DNA of 15,039 nucleotides from Gemmatimonadota bacterium (GTDB lineage: Bacteria > Gemmatimonadota > Gemmatimonadetes > Palauibacterales > Palauibacteraceae), in assembly GCA_023554435.1 (NCBI GenBank), contig JAMJQV010000125.1, positions 1 to 15,039 on the forward strand, written 5' to 3'. Positions within the stretch are counted from its first letter, which is position 1. The number at the start of each line of letters is the position of its first letter. Both the position numbers and the translations under genes were made by a program. This document shows, piece by piece, positions 1 to 7,446 of this stretch. The notes under the pieces are model-generated. The model saw nothing but the letters and a program-made list of their open reading frames with translations. It searched no databases and was not told the origin of the DNA.

Positions 1-264
1 CGGTATCGCTCCCCCGGCCCGAATCATGGCACCGAGACCCGGTTCGTCGAACAGCGTCGCCTTGGCCAGGAACCGGATGGGTCTCCGGACGGTCGCTGCC
101 ACGACGATGGCGTCCACGATCTAATTCGGGTGGTTGGCCACGAACAGGACGGGACCTTCGGGCGGGGGGTATCCGTGGGCCTGGAAACGATAGAAGACTC
201 GGACCGCGGCCGAGCACACGGGTGCGAGGGCGGTCAGCAGCCAGGTACCACGTCGGTCAGGCAT
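1..264 (-). pseudogene. PlsC-like acyltransferase, 5' part, interrupted by in-frame TAG
   Basis: The reading frame starts at ATG 264-262 (MPDRRGTWLLTALAP) and would run off the left edge after 88 codons. The first part has a hydrophobic segment followed by VLFVANHPN. The part beyond the stop reads IVDAIVVAA, RRPIRFLAKATLF and LGAMIRAGGAIP. These match the conserved start of glycerol-3-phosphate/1-acylglycerol-phosphate acyltransferases (PlsC superfamily), which transfer acyl chains to lysophospholipids at the inner membrane; the His of NHPN and the Asp of IVD form the catalytic HxxxxD-type block. A TAG at 123-121 falls between NHPN and IVD. One substitution from TCG (Ser) or CAG (Gln) would create it. 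The frame stays open and family-like on both sides, so this is a recent nonsense mutation, a sequence error or, less likely, readthrough. No good ribosome-binding site precedes the ATG. The rest of the gene is outside the window. Confidence 0.75.
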
Positions 265-517
265 ACTTCAATGTACACAAAGAAAAGAGGGCCTGTCTGT
301 ACGTCTGCGACAGGCCCCCTTCGCGCTTTAGAAGGTGCGTCCCTCCGGACCGGTGCGCCTTCAAGCTGCGATCAACTCCGCACCCGGTCGACCGCATCTC
401 GACAGCATCGCGGTCGGACACCTTTACCATACAGGATTCATCCGACATGGCAAGCCTGTGAGATTATTCAACAGTTTGTCTAATTGAATGTAATTACAGA
501 CATTTTGCTATTTTATC
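265..517 (-). other. Intergenic region with structured, partly AT-rich sequence
   Basis: This 253-nt gap lies between the radical SAM stop and the acyltransferase start. The stretch at about 460-540 is strikingly AT-rich against a GC-rich background and holds the palindrome TGTAATTACA (489-498) inside a looser dyad at 478-501. Further along the minus strand, CGACCGC (416-410) pairs with GCGGTCG (395-389) as a 7-bp stem. The terminator-like hairpin at 317-279 follows. A 63-codon minus frame (448-257) crosses it but resembles nothing known. The region may be a promoter plus structured leader, a small RNA, or a long 3' UTR; the sequence alone does not decide. Confidence 0.4.
279..317 (-). terminator. 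Rho-independent terminator-like hairpin upstream of the acyltransferase
   Basis: On the minus strand GGGCCTGTC (317-309) pairs perfectly with GACAGGCCC (297-289) around an 11-nt loop. The tail TCTTTTCTTT follows at 288-279. This is a 9-bp GC-rich stem with a T-rich tract, the canonical intrinsic terminator layout. It could end the radical SAM transcript (stop at 518), end a small RNA made from 265-517, or attenuate the acyltransferase, whose ATG lies only about 15 nt downstream. Confidence 0.6.
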
Positions 518-1900
518 TCATGTCATTTCTAGTAATTTCCCCGGTGCGCCAGCCCCATAGGTCGCCTCGAAGCGCGCCCCCTTCTCCAGCGTCCCGTTGC
601 GACCGAATCGAGCCCGGTATCCCAGGTTCAACGGAACCGATCCGCGGAGTATGGAGGATGGGGCCAGGTAGCTCAGCTCTCCGAGAAGCCGTCGCGTCAC
701 CCGGCGCCGGGAATAGAACTCCCGGGAGATCCATGCGACGCCGAGATCCAGCGTCTCTCGACTCATGTGGAGGGGCTCGAATACCACGTGCCCGAAGTCA
801 TAGTGGGCCCAGTCCTTGTCGAAGATCCTCCCGGCCTGATCCATCTCTTCGAACAGCGGCGTCCCCGGGAACGGCGTGAGGCGTGTGGCCTGCAGGGCGT
901 CGACTTTCGCCTCGTCCAGGAAATCGAGTGTCCGCTGGAAGACATCCTGCGAGTCGCCGTCGCTCCCGAACACGAAGCCGGCGTACACCGCGATCCCGTT
1001 CTCGTGGAGCTTGCGTACCTGGCCCACGTATTCCTCGGCGCGGTTCGGCCCCTTCGTCCAGTGGCTCAGGTTCTCCTGGGACAGTGACTCCAGGCCCACG
1101 AACAGTCCGCCGCAGCCGCTCCTGACGGCGAGTCTCAACAACTCGTCATCGTCGGCCATGTGGATACCGCACTGACTGAACCACTTCTTCCCCAGCGGGA
1201 TCATGGCCTCGAACAGGCGGAGGGCGAAGTCGCGGTCACCGATGATGTTGTCGTCCATGAACACCACCTGGCGACCCATTCCGCGGAGTTCGTCGATCAC
1301 CGCCTCCACCGGGCGCGTGCGTATCTCGTACCCGTGGAACGCGGCGATCGAGCAGAACTTGCAGCGGTAGGGGCACCCGCGGGTGGCCTGGAGCACGTTG
1401 GGGGTCAGGTATCGTTTCCGCTGCAGCAGGTCACCGGGCATCGGGGGAAGATCCGCCAGGTCCACGCGGCGACTGCGGTAGATGGGGCGGAGCCGTCCGG
1501 CACGGAAGTCCTGGATCATGCGAGGGACGTTGTACTCCGCCTCGCCGACGCACACGGCGTCGCAATGCGCGATCGCCTCGTAGGGCAAGAACGTCGGGTG
1601 GAAGCCTCCGAAGATCACGGTCTTGCCCCGATCCCTGAAGCGTGCGGCGATCTCGTACGCTCGCGGCGCGTTGAACGTCATGAAGGTGATGCCGATCAGG
1701 TCCGCGTCCGTATCGAAGTCCACCGGCTCGACGTTCTCGTCGATGATCCTCGTCTCGACCCCGGCAGGCATGGAGGCGGCGACGGAGAGACTCGGGAGCA
1801 TGGAGAAGCGGAAGACGCGGGGCCCCCTGGTTCTTCCCTTGCGCCTGGCCCGCCAGATCGAGGCGGTTGGACTGATGAGATCGAACTTGAGGGTATCCAT
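518..1900 (-). CDS. B12-binding-domain radical SAM protein
   Basis: The protein has 460 residues. Residues about 1-145 form a cobalamin-binding-like Rossmann domain. It lacks a DxHxxG motif but has the family segments IFGGFHPTFLPYEAI and CDAVCVGEAE. The radical SAM core follows, with the [4Fe-4S] motif CPYRCKFC at Cys176, Cys180 and Cys183. FMDDNI, GLFVGLESLSQEN and RLTPFPGTPLFEEM are typical of B12-dependent class B radical SAM enzymes with a DUF4070-like C-terminal part. Known relatives methylate unactivated carbons or remodel rings (HpnP, HpnR and BchE types); the substrate here cannot be named. The ATG at 1900 has GAGG 5 nt upstream. The gene stands 103 nt downstream of TPR protein A. The next gene is a lipid acyltransferase fragment, so a lipid substrate is possible but is only inference. 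Confidence 0.9.
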   Translation of the reverse strand: MDTLKFDLISPTASIWRARRKGRTRGPRVFRFSMLPSLSVAASMPAGVETRIIDENVEPVDFDTDADLIGITFMTFNAPRAYEIAARFRDRGKTVIFGGFHPTFLPYEAIAHCDAVCVGEAEYNVPRMIQDFRAGRLRPIYRSRRVDLADLPPMPGDLLQRKRYLTPNVLQATRGCPYRCKFCSIAAFHGYEIRTRPVEAVIDELRGMGRQVVFMDDNIIGDRDFALRLFEAMIPLGKKWFSQCGIHMADDDELLRLAVRSGCGGLFVGLESLSQENLSHWTKGPNRAEEYVGQVRKLHENGIAVYAGFVFGSDGDSQDVFQRTLDFLDEAKVDALQATRLTPFPGTPLFEEMDQAGRIFDKDWAHYDFGHVVFEPLHMSRETLDLGVAWISREFYSRRRVTRRLLGELSYLAPSSILRGSVPLNLGYRARFGRNGTLEKGARFEATYGAGAPGKLLEMT

Positions 1901-1939
1901 GGCGACCTCGAGGTGCAGGTTCGCTCACAGAATAGGATA

Positions 1940-1961
1940 CGGCGGTCAAGCGGAGGTCAAG
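1940..1961 (-). repeat. Tandem 11-bp direct repeat upstream of radical SAM gene
   Basis: On the minus strand CTTGACCTCCG is followed immediately by CTTGACCGCCG, two 11-bp units with one mismatch, 40 nt upstream of the radical SAM ATG. Each unit contains TTGACC, a reasonable -35 hexamer. TATCCT and TATTCT lie 15 and 20 nt after the first unit, so spacing to a -10 is not ideal. The repeat could be a regulator-binding site, a promoter element or chance. Confidence 0.35.
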
Positions 1962-2003
1962 CCAGATCCAACCGGCGTGCGCGGTCAGGGCGCAGGGCGC
2001 CGC

Positions 2004-4340
2004 TCAGCCGGCCAGCAACTCCTCCAGGGCCGCGCGGGCCTCTTCCAGCTGAGGGAGGTCAGGGTCGGCCTCTTCCCACGCCTGCAGGAACCGGACGTAG
2101 GCGTCACGTGCCTTCTCCCGCTCGCCGAGCTGGGTGTAGGCGCGGCCGAGCAGGAGGTTGCCGACGTGCGGTACACCCGCCGCCCGAAGGGTCTCGAGGT
2201 AGACGACCGCGTCACCGGGCCGGTCGTCCTCCAGGTGAAGCTCGCCGAGCCACCAGCGCACCCAGATACTGGGCGCCAGGCCCGTGAAGGCCAGGTCCTC
2301 GAGTCTCTCGATCGCTTCCTCGCGCTCCACCGGATCCCCGTTCCGGGCCCAGCCGTATGCGTCGAGAGCGTCAGCCGCCAGCGTGAGGATTCGGCCCCAC
2401 CGTTCGGCGCCCTCGGCTGCCACCTCGGTCGCGCCTTCGCGAATCTCGTCGAGCAAGGTCTCGAGCTCCGCTTCCCTCCCATGCTCCGCGTAGTACGCGC
2501 CCATGACGATGAGACAGTGAATGGGCGCCACCGCAGCGGCGCCGCAGTTGTCGCGCTGGAGAATCTGCTCAAGGTAGTCGGCAGGCAGCGGCTCGAGCGT
2601 GCGATCGACGGCGTAGGGAACCCACATCGAGGCCCAGCCGCCGTCGGGGTCGTTCGCGCTGATGGCCGCGTCGGCCTTCCCCGCGGTCATGTACAGCCAA
2701 GGGAGGTTGCCGCCCACCGGGTGTCGCCTGCGTTGCAGCTCCAGGAATATCGGTTCCAACGCGACCGGCCGGCCCGCTGTCAGCCACAGATCGACGTACG
2801 CGTTGTCCAGCATCTCGTCGCCCATCTCCGGCACACGCGCAGCGGCGGCCGCCTGCTGCGCAGAATCGCCGAGGATGAGGTCGTACGCCAGTTCCAGTCC
2901 CGGCAGGCGCTGGGCGCCCAGGGTTCTCATATCCTCGAGGGCTCGCAGGGCCGTCGCCGTGTCCCGATGAATGACAGCGTACTCGAACAGGTGAATGTAG
3001 TACGGCGCGAAGGCCGGCTCCAGCTCCACGGGCCGCTCGAACACCCTGCCCAGGTCATCCCAATCCAACTGCAGGTCGTCCCAGTGGTGGAAGTAGAACT
3101 CGCTCAGCAGGAACCAGGCGTCCGGATCGTCCGGGTAGCGGCGGGTGATCTCCCGCACCTCGCCAACCGCGGAGATGTCGCCCTCGAGAAGGGCGACGTT
3201 GCCCTCCATGATCGCCCGGTCCCGCGCAGACAACCGCGCGCTGAGGCGCTGCGCCTCCCTGAGATGCTCCATTCCGCGGTCACTGGCGATGTTCTCGGCC
3301 CACCCGTACGCGTCACCGAGCCGGAAGTGCGCCAGCGCCATGTCGGGATCCTCGACCAGGGCGCGCTCGTAGGCCTCGATCGCGCGGTCGAAGGCGGCCT
3401 GGCGATAGTACGCTTCGCCCTCCAGATAGGCCTTGAGCGCCGGGAGCGAGGCCGTCGTCAGGCTCATGGCCGCCCGCGCCGTGACGCTCTCTCCGCCCTC
3501 CTCCGCGAGCAGGGCCTGCAACGTCTGCACTCCCAGCCGGTTGGCCAAAACGGCAATGCTGTCGGCCGGGCCCTCGACCTGGCCGCTCCCGATCTCGCTG
3601 CCGGTCGTCACATCGTAGACGTCGGCGGCCAGACTGACATCGGTACCGATGGCCAGCACGGTGCCGTCGATGACGTACCGGGCGCCCGCGGCCCGCGCGA
3701 CTTGCAGCCGGGTGTCGAGATCTGCGATTTCGCCTTCCGGAACGGCCTCGTTCCAACGGGCCATCACGGTTCGGCTGTCGATCGTCCGGTACCCACCAAC
3801 GTCGTCGAGATTCGTGCTGAGGAGATCCACCATCCCCTCGCGGAACATCTCGAGTTCCTCACCGCGCACGGTGAACGGCACGACCGCGATGCCCTCAGCG
3901 GCCTCTCCGGCTACGGCCGGCACTGGCGCGAAGCTCTCTCCCCGGTCCTTGATCACGACATACAGCCCGGCCAGGCCGAACAGGAACCAGAAGGCGAAAA
4001 CGCCGCCCAGGATGGAGCGGCCCCACGTGAGGTGCGGCAGCTTGCCCTTCTTCAGGCTGTCGGCCAGGTCCTTGGGATCGACCTCCCACGCCCCGGGAAG
4101 CTCGCCGGCGTCCTGCTTCTGCCCCGTCCCCGGCATGGCCTGGACGAGTGCCGTCGAGACGATGACGACGAGTCCGACGAGGAGCAGCAAGAGAGCGACT
4201 GGCACGATCCAACTGGGCAGGGAGAGACTGTCCTGGAGAAGGTCGGCAACCTCCAGGACGCCCCACGCGGCACCCAGGTAGACGGCAAGAACTCGGACGA
4301 TTCGGGCGCGCTTAAGGCGGTCCCAGGTAGATTCTGGCAT
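2004..4340 (-). CDS. Membrane-anchored TolB-like/TPR protein (protein A)
   Basis: This is a 778-residue protein from the ATG at 4340. An upstream TTG at 4373 would add 11 residues, but the ATG aligns with the N-terminus of protein B. Residues 8-67 are the two-helix module shared with B, C and D (LKRARIVRVLAVYLGAAWG, then LPSWIVPVAL and hydrophobic sequence). A linker leads to a third helix at about 108-131. Residues about 148-285 are a divergent TolB/FlgO-like domain starting IAVVPFTVRG. TPR-like helices fill about 300 to the end (AFDRAIEAYERALVEDPDMALAHFRLGDAYG; LSARDRAIMEG resembles TPR tails of bacterial Ser/Thr kinases). No kinase or DNA-binding domain is present. The TPR region most likely binds protein partners; its cellular side is uncertain. 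It stands alone between gaps of 46 and 103 nt and probably has its own promoter. Confidence 0.85.
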   Translation of the reverse strand: MPESTWDRLKRARIVRVLAVYLGAAWGVLEVADLLQDSLSLPSWIVPVALLLLLVGLVVIVSTALVQAMPGTGQKQDAGELPGAWEVDPKDLADSLKKGKLPHLTWGRSILGGVFAFWFLFGLAGLYVVIKDRGESFAPVPAVAGEAAEGIAVVPFTVRGEELEMFREGMVDLLSTNLDDVGGYRTIDSRTVMARWNEAVPEGEIADLDTRLQVARAAGARYVIDGTVLAIGTDVSLAADVYDVTTGSEIGSGQVEGPADSIAVLANRLGVQTLQALLAEEGGESVTARAAMSLTTASLPALKAYLEGEAYYRQAAFDRAIEAYERALVEDPDMALAHFRLGDAYGWAENIASDRGMEHLREAQRLSARLSARDRAIMEGNVALLEGDISAVGEVREITRRYPDDPDAWFLLSEFYFHHWDDLQLDWDDLGRVFERPVELEPAFAPYYIHLFEYAVIHRDTATALRALEDMRTLGAQRLPGLELAYDLILGDSAQQAAAAARVPEMGDEMLDNAYVDLWLTAGRPVALEPIFLELQRRRHPVGGNLPWLYMTAGKADAAISANDPDGGWASMWVPYAVDRTLEPLPADYLEQILQRDNCGAAAVAPIHCLIVMGAYYAEHGREAELETLLDEIREGATEVAAEGAERWGRILTLAADALDAYGWARNGDPVEREEAIERLEDLAFTGLAPSIWVRWWLGELHLEDDRPGDAVVYLETLRAAGVPHVGNLLLGRAYTQLGEREKARDAYVRFLQAWEEADPDLPQLEEARAALEELLAG

Positions 4341-4373
4341 CCCACAAGATAGAGAAGGCGATGCGCCGCGCAA
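4338..4373 (-). promoter_or_regulatory. Candidate leaderless promoter of protein A
   Basis: On the minus strand TATCTT (4351-4346) lies 5 nt before the ATG at 4340-4338, and TTGCGC (4373-4368) lies 16 nt further upstream as a possible -35. This spacing would put the transcription start at or next to the A of ATG. The same TATCTT-N5-ATG arrangement precedes protein B. No convincing Shine-Dalgarno sequence is present. Confidence 0.45.
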
Positions 4374-4386
4374 CGGCGACGGCCCC

Positions 4387-6825
4387 TCAATCGCCCAGTG
4401 GCTCGGCCCTTCCCCGCGGTCTCACCTCCAGGCGGGCCTTCGCATCCTCGGCCGGTACGAGGTCGGCCTCGAGGCTGATGCTGTGCGGGCCGGGAGCCAT
4501 CAGGAAGGCGCCTTCCGGGACCGCGATCGAGCTGATGGCCTGGTGCCGCGCGTCGAGGACGGCGACCTCGGGGCCTCCCTCGTAGCGCAGCGAGGCGCCC
4601 GCTTCGAGCGTCACGGGCAGCAGCACGGGATCCCGTCCGTCGAGCCCGAGACGTATGGCGGAGACCCTGCCATCCTCGGCGGTCAGGACCCAGCCCAGGT
4701 CCTGCTCGGGGCCCGGGTTCTCGAACGAGAGCGTCGACGAGGCAGGCTCGCCCGGCTGCCGTACACCCCGGTCGTGCCGGACGATCACCGGATGGATCTC
4801 GATCAGGGCCCAGTCGGCGGGATCGTCCGAGTCGGCCCGCTCGAGCGTGAACTCCGTTCCGACATCCTCCATCCTGGACTTCTGGTCCGCACTGAACACG
4901 TCCGCCATGCGCGCCTTCTCCCACGCGCCGATCGCCGCGAGGATCTGGGCCGCGAAGCCGTTCCCTTCCAGGGCCTCGTAGCTGGTCACCAGGGCGTAGC
5001 CGGCGTCGAAGGCGGCGGAGCGTGCCAGCATCCACTCCACGTCCTCGATCGAGATCTCCGGCGTCATGCGGAACCACCCCAGCATGGCCGGCATCAGGTT
5101 GCGCTTGAAGTAGGGTTGGTTCTTCAACCGGTACTCGGTCTGGCTCTCGCGGAAACCCGCGTACCAGGGTTCGCCCCAGTTCATGCGCGTGTAGATGTGC
5201 CAGAAGAAGTGGGTCGTACGACTGGCGTCCGCGATGTAGTGACTGCGGATCTCGGGCGAGAGGCGGTCATACCACGTGGATGTGAACAGGATCTCGCCGT
5301 AGTTCCCCATCCCGGTGGACTGGTTGCCTTCCACCCCGTCGAACGAGATCTGCCGCAGGCCCGTTTCGTTGAACAGGTCGGCCAGAGTCGACGCCATCTC
5401 GATGCCGAGCTCGGCGTTGGTGAGGAAGACGTTGTAGCCGTGGTCCGCGAGAAGGGAGATCTCGTCGCCGCCCATATGCGCCGCCGGCCGGGTGTCGAAG
5501 GCCCCGCGCGACACGTCCAGAAGCCGCCACGGTTCGTCCTCGGACACGGCGCGGTACTGGATCAGCTCCTCTCCCACCACGACGGTTCGGAGGTTGTTGT
5601 TGTCGTACTGGGCGAAGAACTCGGGCGATGCGACCGGGATCTCGGTCTGCCGCGCGTCGATGTCGCCCGCCAGCTGGCTCGATCCTACCCGGGCCAGCCT
5701 CGGATCGGGCACCGGTGTCACGTAGGGATCGTTCGTTGTGATGAAGTTGGAGAGCGTGTGGACCCCGACGTGGATTCCCTGGGCCTCCGCTCGCTCAACC
5801 ACGTCTCGCAAGCCTTCCCGTCCCGAGGGGAATCGGTCGTTGAGGTCGAAGTGCCCCCAGTTCTCGAACGGCTCGGAGTGGTACAGGTACCGGAGCCCCG
5901 CTCGCCGGGTCCACTCGATGGCCTGGTCCGCGTCGTCCTCGCTGAAATCGAGAATCAGGTAGGCGGCGTTGGCCGACCGGGCCGTCTTTCCCCACTCGCC
6001 GTCGATCATGGGGTGCGGAAGCCCCTCGGCGACTTCGATCGCTCCGAGCGTTTCCAGCGCGCGGTCCGCGGGGGATCCGAACAGGGCGATCTTCGACCCG
6101 ACCACGCCCCCGTCGTCGAACGCCGGCGCTACGTACCTCTCCTTGCCCCAGTTCTCGATCACGCGGTCCGTCGATCGATCGCGTGTGTACGCCTGCAGCG
6201 TGCTCCCGAAGTCCTCGGGCTTGGCGGCCTCGACCCGGTACAGGACGTAGCGGCTCTTCTCTCCGTCGAGGTCGCTGTAGTCGCCGGACTCGAACAGGTC
6301 GACCTGGGGTGGAAAATCGTTGTCCCGCCACGGCAGCCCACCCAGCGTCTTCGGGTTCAGGGCCTGGATGCCGATCGCGAACGCAGAGTCGCGGACAACC
6401 CCAACCGTTTCGCCGATCGTGTGTGAAATGCTGGTGGCGTATGGCCCCCAGACCACGAGCTCGACGGGTGCGTCAGAATCGACCCCCAGGAGAACAAGGT
6501 GTAGGTGCGAGCCGTACTCCCAGAACCCCAGTTGAGCTCGCTCACCGTTCGGGTAGTCGAGCCACGCGAGGTGTGCCTCCAGATCTGCGCGGAAGGAGAC
6601 GGGCGCATGCAGAGTTCCGTCTGTCTGAATCGACAACAGCGGCGAGGCGACATCCCTGGCCGCGTGGTCCGTGCCGGTCGCCTCATCGACCAGCCGCACG
6701 ATGTGTCCGGTGCCGTCGACCGCCAACTGCAGGGTGCCGGCCGTCCACTCGGCGCCCTCGGGGGAGCAGGCAGCGGTCAGTCCGATCAGCAGTGCAAGCC
6801 GGATCCCGAGCGAGCGTCCACCCAC
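4387..6825 (-). CDS. Putative secreted lipoprotein with TIM-barrel glycosidase-like core
   Basis: The 812-residue protein starts at GTG 6825, preceded by a perfect AGGAGG (6837-6832) 6 nt upstream. The N-terminus has a signal-like hydrophobic stretch ending in LTAAC with Cys20. This is a lipobox-like site, although Thr rather than Leu sits at -3. Residues about 25-255 look like a beta-rich domain. Residues about 260-620 carry a TIM-barrel pattern: AYLILDF, AGLRYLYHSEPFENWG, GIHVGVHTLSNFIT and LRQISFDGVEG. Asp496 or Glu499 is a candidate catalytic acid. The C-terminal part (about 650-812) is again beta-rich. The layout (beta domain, barrel with strand-end acids, beta domain) resembles alpha-galactosidase-type (GH-D clan-like) enzymes, so export and action on a glycan are plausible. 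I cannot assign a GH family, and catalysis is inference. It is translated downstream of, and coupled to, the 170-residue membrane protein. Confidence 0.8.
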   Translation of the reverse strand: MGGRSLGIRLALLIGLTAACSPEGAEWTAGTLQLAVDGTGHIVRLVDEATGTDHAARDVASPLLSIQTDGTLHAPVSFRADLEAHLAWLDYPNGERAQLGFWEYGSHLHLVLLGVDSDAPVELVVWGPYATSISHTIGETVGVVRDSAFAIGIQALNPKTLGGLPWRDNDFPPQVDLFESGDYSDLDGEKSRYVLYRVEAAKPEDFGSTLQAYTRDRSTDRVIENWGKERYVAPAFDDGGVVGSKIALFGSPADRALETLGAIEVAEGLPHPMIDGEWGKTARSANAAYLILDFSEDDADQAIEWTRRAGLRYLYHSEPFENWGHFDLNDRFPSGREGLRDVVERAEAQGIHVGVHTLSNFITTNDPYVTPVPDPRLARVGSSQLAGDIDARQTEIPVASPEFFAQYDNNNLRTVVVGEELIQYRAVSEDEPWRLLDVSRGAFDTRPAAHMGGDEISLLADHGYNVFLTNAELGIEMASTLADLFNETGLRQISFDGVEGNQSTGMGNYGEILFTSTWYDRLSPEIRSHYIADASRTTHFFWHIYTRMNWGEPWYAGFRESQTEYRLKNQPYFKRNLMPAMLGWFRMTPEISIEDVEWMLARSAAFDAGYALVTSYEALEGNGFAAQILAAIGAWEKARMADVFSADQKSRMEDVGTEFTLERADSDDPADWALIEIHPVIVRHDRGVRQPGEPASSTLSFENPGPEQDLGWVLTAEDGRVSAIRLGLDGRDPVLLPVTLEAGASLRYEGGPEVAVLDARHQAISSIAVPEGAFLMAPGPHSISLEADLVPAEDAKARLEVRPRGRAEPLGD

Positions 6826-6831
6826 GTCCCG

Positions 6832-6837
6832 CCTCCT
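6832..6837 (-). promoter_or_regulatory. Strong ribosome-binding site fixing a GTG start
   Basis: AGGAGG on the minus strand lies 6 nt before the GTG at 6825 and abuts the TAG stop (6840-6838) of the upstream membrane protein gene. Ribosomes ending that gene would be placed on this site. This supports the GTG start and coupled translation. Confidence 0.8.
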
Positions 6838-7350
6838 CTAGTCGTCGGCGTCCGGATCCAGCGGTCGAATGAAGAGCATGCGCGCGAACTGAAGAGCGCT
6901 CTGGAAGAGAGGCCACAGCAAGCCGATGAACACGACCGAAGGCATCACTCCGATCAGACCCGACGCATGCACGACCGACAGGACACCCACGATGATGTAC
7001 CCACCCAGGATGCCCCACAGAACGGGGGCCTGAAACAGCTCTGGCACCTTGCGGTAGAAGTGGATCGTGCGGCGAATCTGGCTGGCCGGGAAGCCAAGAC
7101 AGAATACGGCGAGGAGTCCGCTGCCAATCCGCAGGGCGCCCGGCACTTCGCTGGCGTACAGAGCCATGATCGACAGGCCGAGGAAGGACGTGGCCAGCGA
7201 CGGTACCAGCAGCAGGAACATCCGGTATCTCTCGAGGGGCGTCAGCCTGCGCTCGAAGGTCCGGCTCAGAACGACCACGATGCCGGAGAACCCGGCCAGG
7301 CCGATAGCGACCTCAGAAATGGTGGCTAGTGCTTCGGTAAGATCGCCCAA
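6838..7350 (-). CDS. Multi-pass membrane protein of unknown function
   Basis: The protein has 170 residues with about five hydrophobic segments (roughly 10-29, 44-66, 73-90, 108-130 and 134-152) and a short acidic tail (DPDADD). The segment EVAIGLAGFSGIVVVL near the N-terminus recalls a widespread uncharacterised family of small bacterial membrane proteins; I know of no assigned function. The start is TTG at 7350, with GAGGTG about 4 nt upstream; no ATG is better placed, and the frame has no room for a longer start. The stop is 12 nt before the start of the glycosidase-like lipoprotein, and the ribosome-binding site of that gene abuts this stop. The two are therefore one operon and may work together at the inner membrane, for example in export or anchoring, which is speculation. 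Confidence 0.75.
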   Translation of the reverse strand: MGDLTEALATISEVAIGLAGFSGIVVVLSRTFERRLTPLERYRMFLLLVPSLATSFLGLSIMALYASEVPGALRIGSGLLAVFCLGFPASQIRRTIHFYRKVPELFQAPVLWGILGGYIIVGVLSVVHASGLIGVMPSVVFIGLLWPLFQSALQFARMLFIRPLDPDADD

Positions 7351-7374
7351 CCTACACCTCGCGACGCGGATGCT

Positions 7375-7394
7375 GTTCGTGACGAGCTACGAAC
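7375..7394. promoter_or_regulatory. Dyad GTTCGT-N8-ACGAAC, possible operator
   Basis: Two perfect 6-bp arms are separated by 8 nt, 25 nt upstream of the TTG start of the membrane protein. This is a plausible regulator site or a small 5' UTR hairpin. It is not a LexA box, which has the arms in the opposite order. No clear -35/-10 pair was found next to it. Confidence 0.25.
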
Positions 7395-7420
7395 ATTGTG
7401 TGAAAAGCAGTTTCTGGGAA

Positions 7421-7440
7421 GGGCCGCGGCCCCACGGCCC
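7421..7440 (-). terminator. GC-rich inverted repeat after the B-C-D operon
   Basis: Just past the stop of protein D (TAG 7449-7447) the palindrome GGGCCGCGGCCC (7421-7432) competes with a second stem, 7421-7426 with 7435-7440. The downstream minus sequence is TTCCCAGAAACTGCTTTTC, so the T tract is weak and displaced. It may end the operon or only stabilise its 3' end. Confidence 0.35.
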
Positions 7441-7446
7441 CCGGGG

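Noticed and set aside
257..448. A 63-codon minus-strand frame overlapping the acyltransferase ATG, a possible leader peptide
   Set aside because: The composition is unremarkable, the ribosome-binding site is weak, and it runs through the terminator hairpin. It was kept only as part of the structured-leader observation.
1989..2001. GGCGC-AGG-GCGCC hairpin after protein A as a terminator
   Set aside because: It has only 5 bp and no T tract on the minus strand. Such hairpins are common in GC-rich DNA.
1623..4352. A 909-codon open frame on the plus strand
   Set aside because: It lies antisense to the radical SAM gene start and protein A. Its translation is rich in Arg, Pro, Gln and His and shows no domain. 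It is a by-product of high GC at third positions.
4364..4378. CGCCG-N5-CGGCG hairpin between the lipoprotein and protein A as a terminator
   Set aside because: The stem is short and there is no T run. Part of it overlaps the better-supported -35 candidate.
4483..6426. A 647-codon open frame on the plus strand
   Set aside because: It is antisense to the glycosidase-like lipoprotein, with no ribosome-binding site, signal or motif.
7375..7394. GTTCG...CGAAC as a LexA (SOS) box
   Set aside because: The arms are in the reverse order and the spacing differs from CGAAC-N4-GTTCG. It is listed only as a generic dyad.
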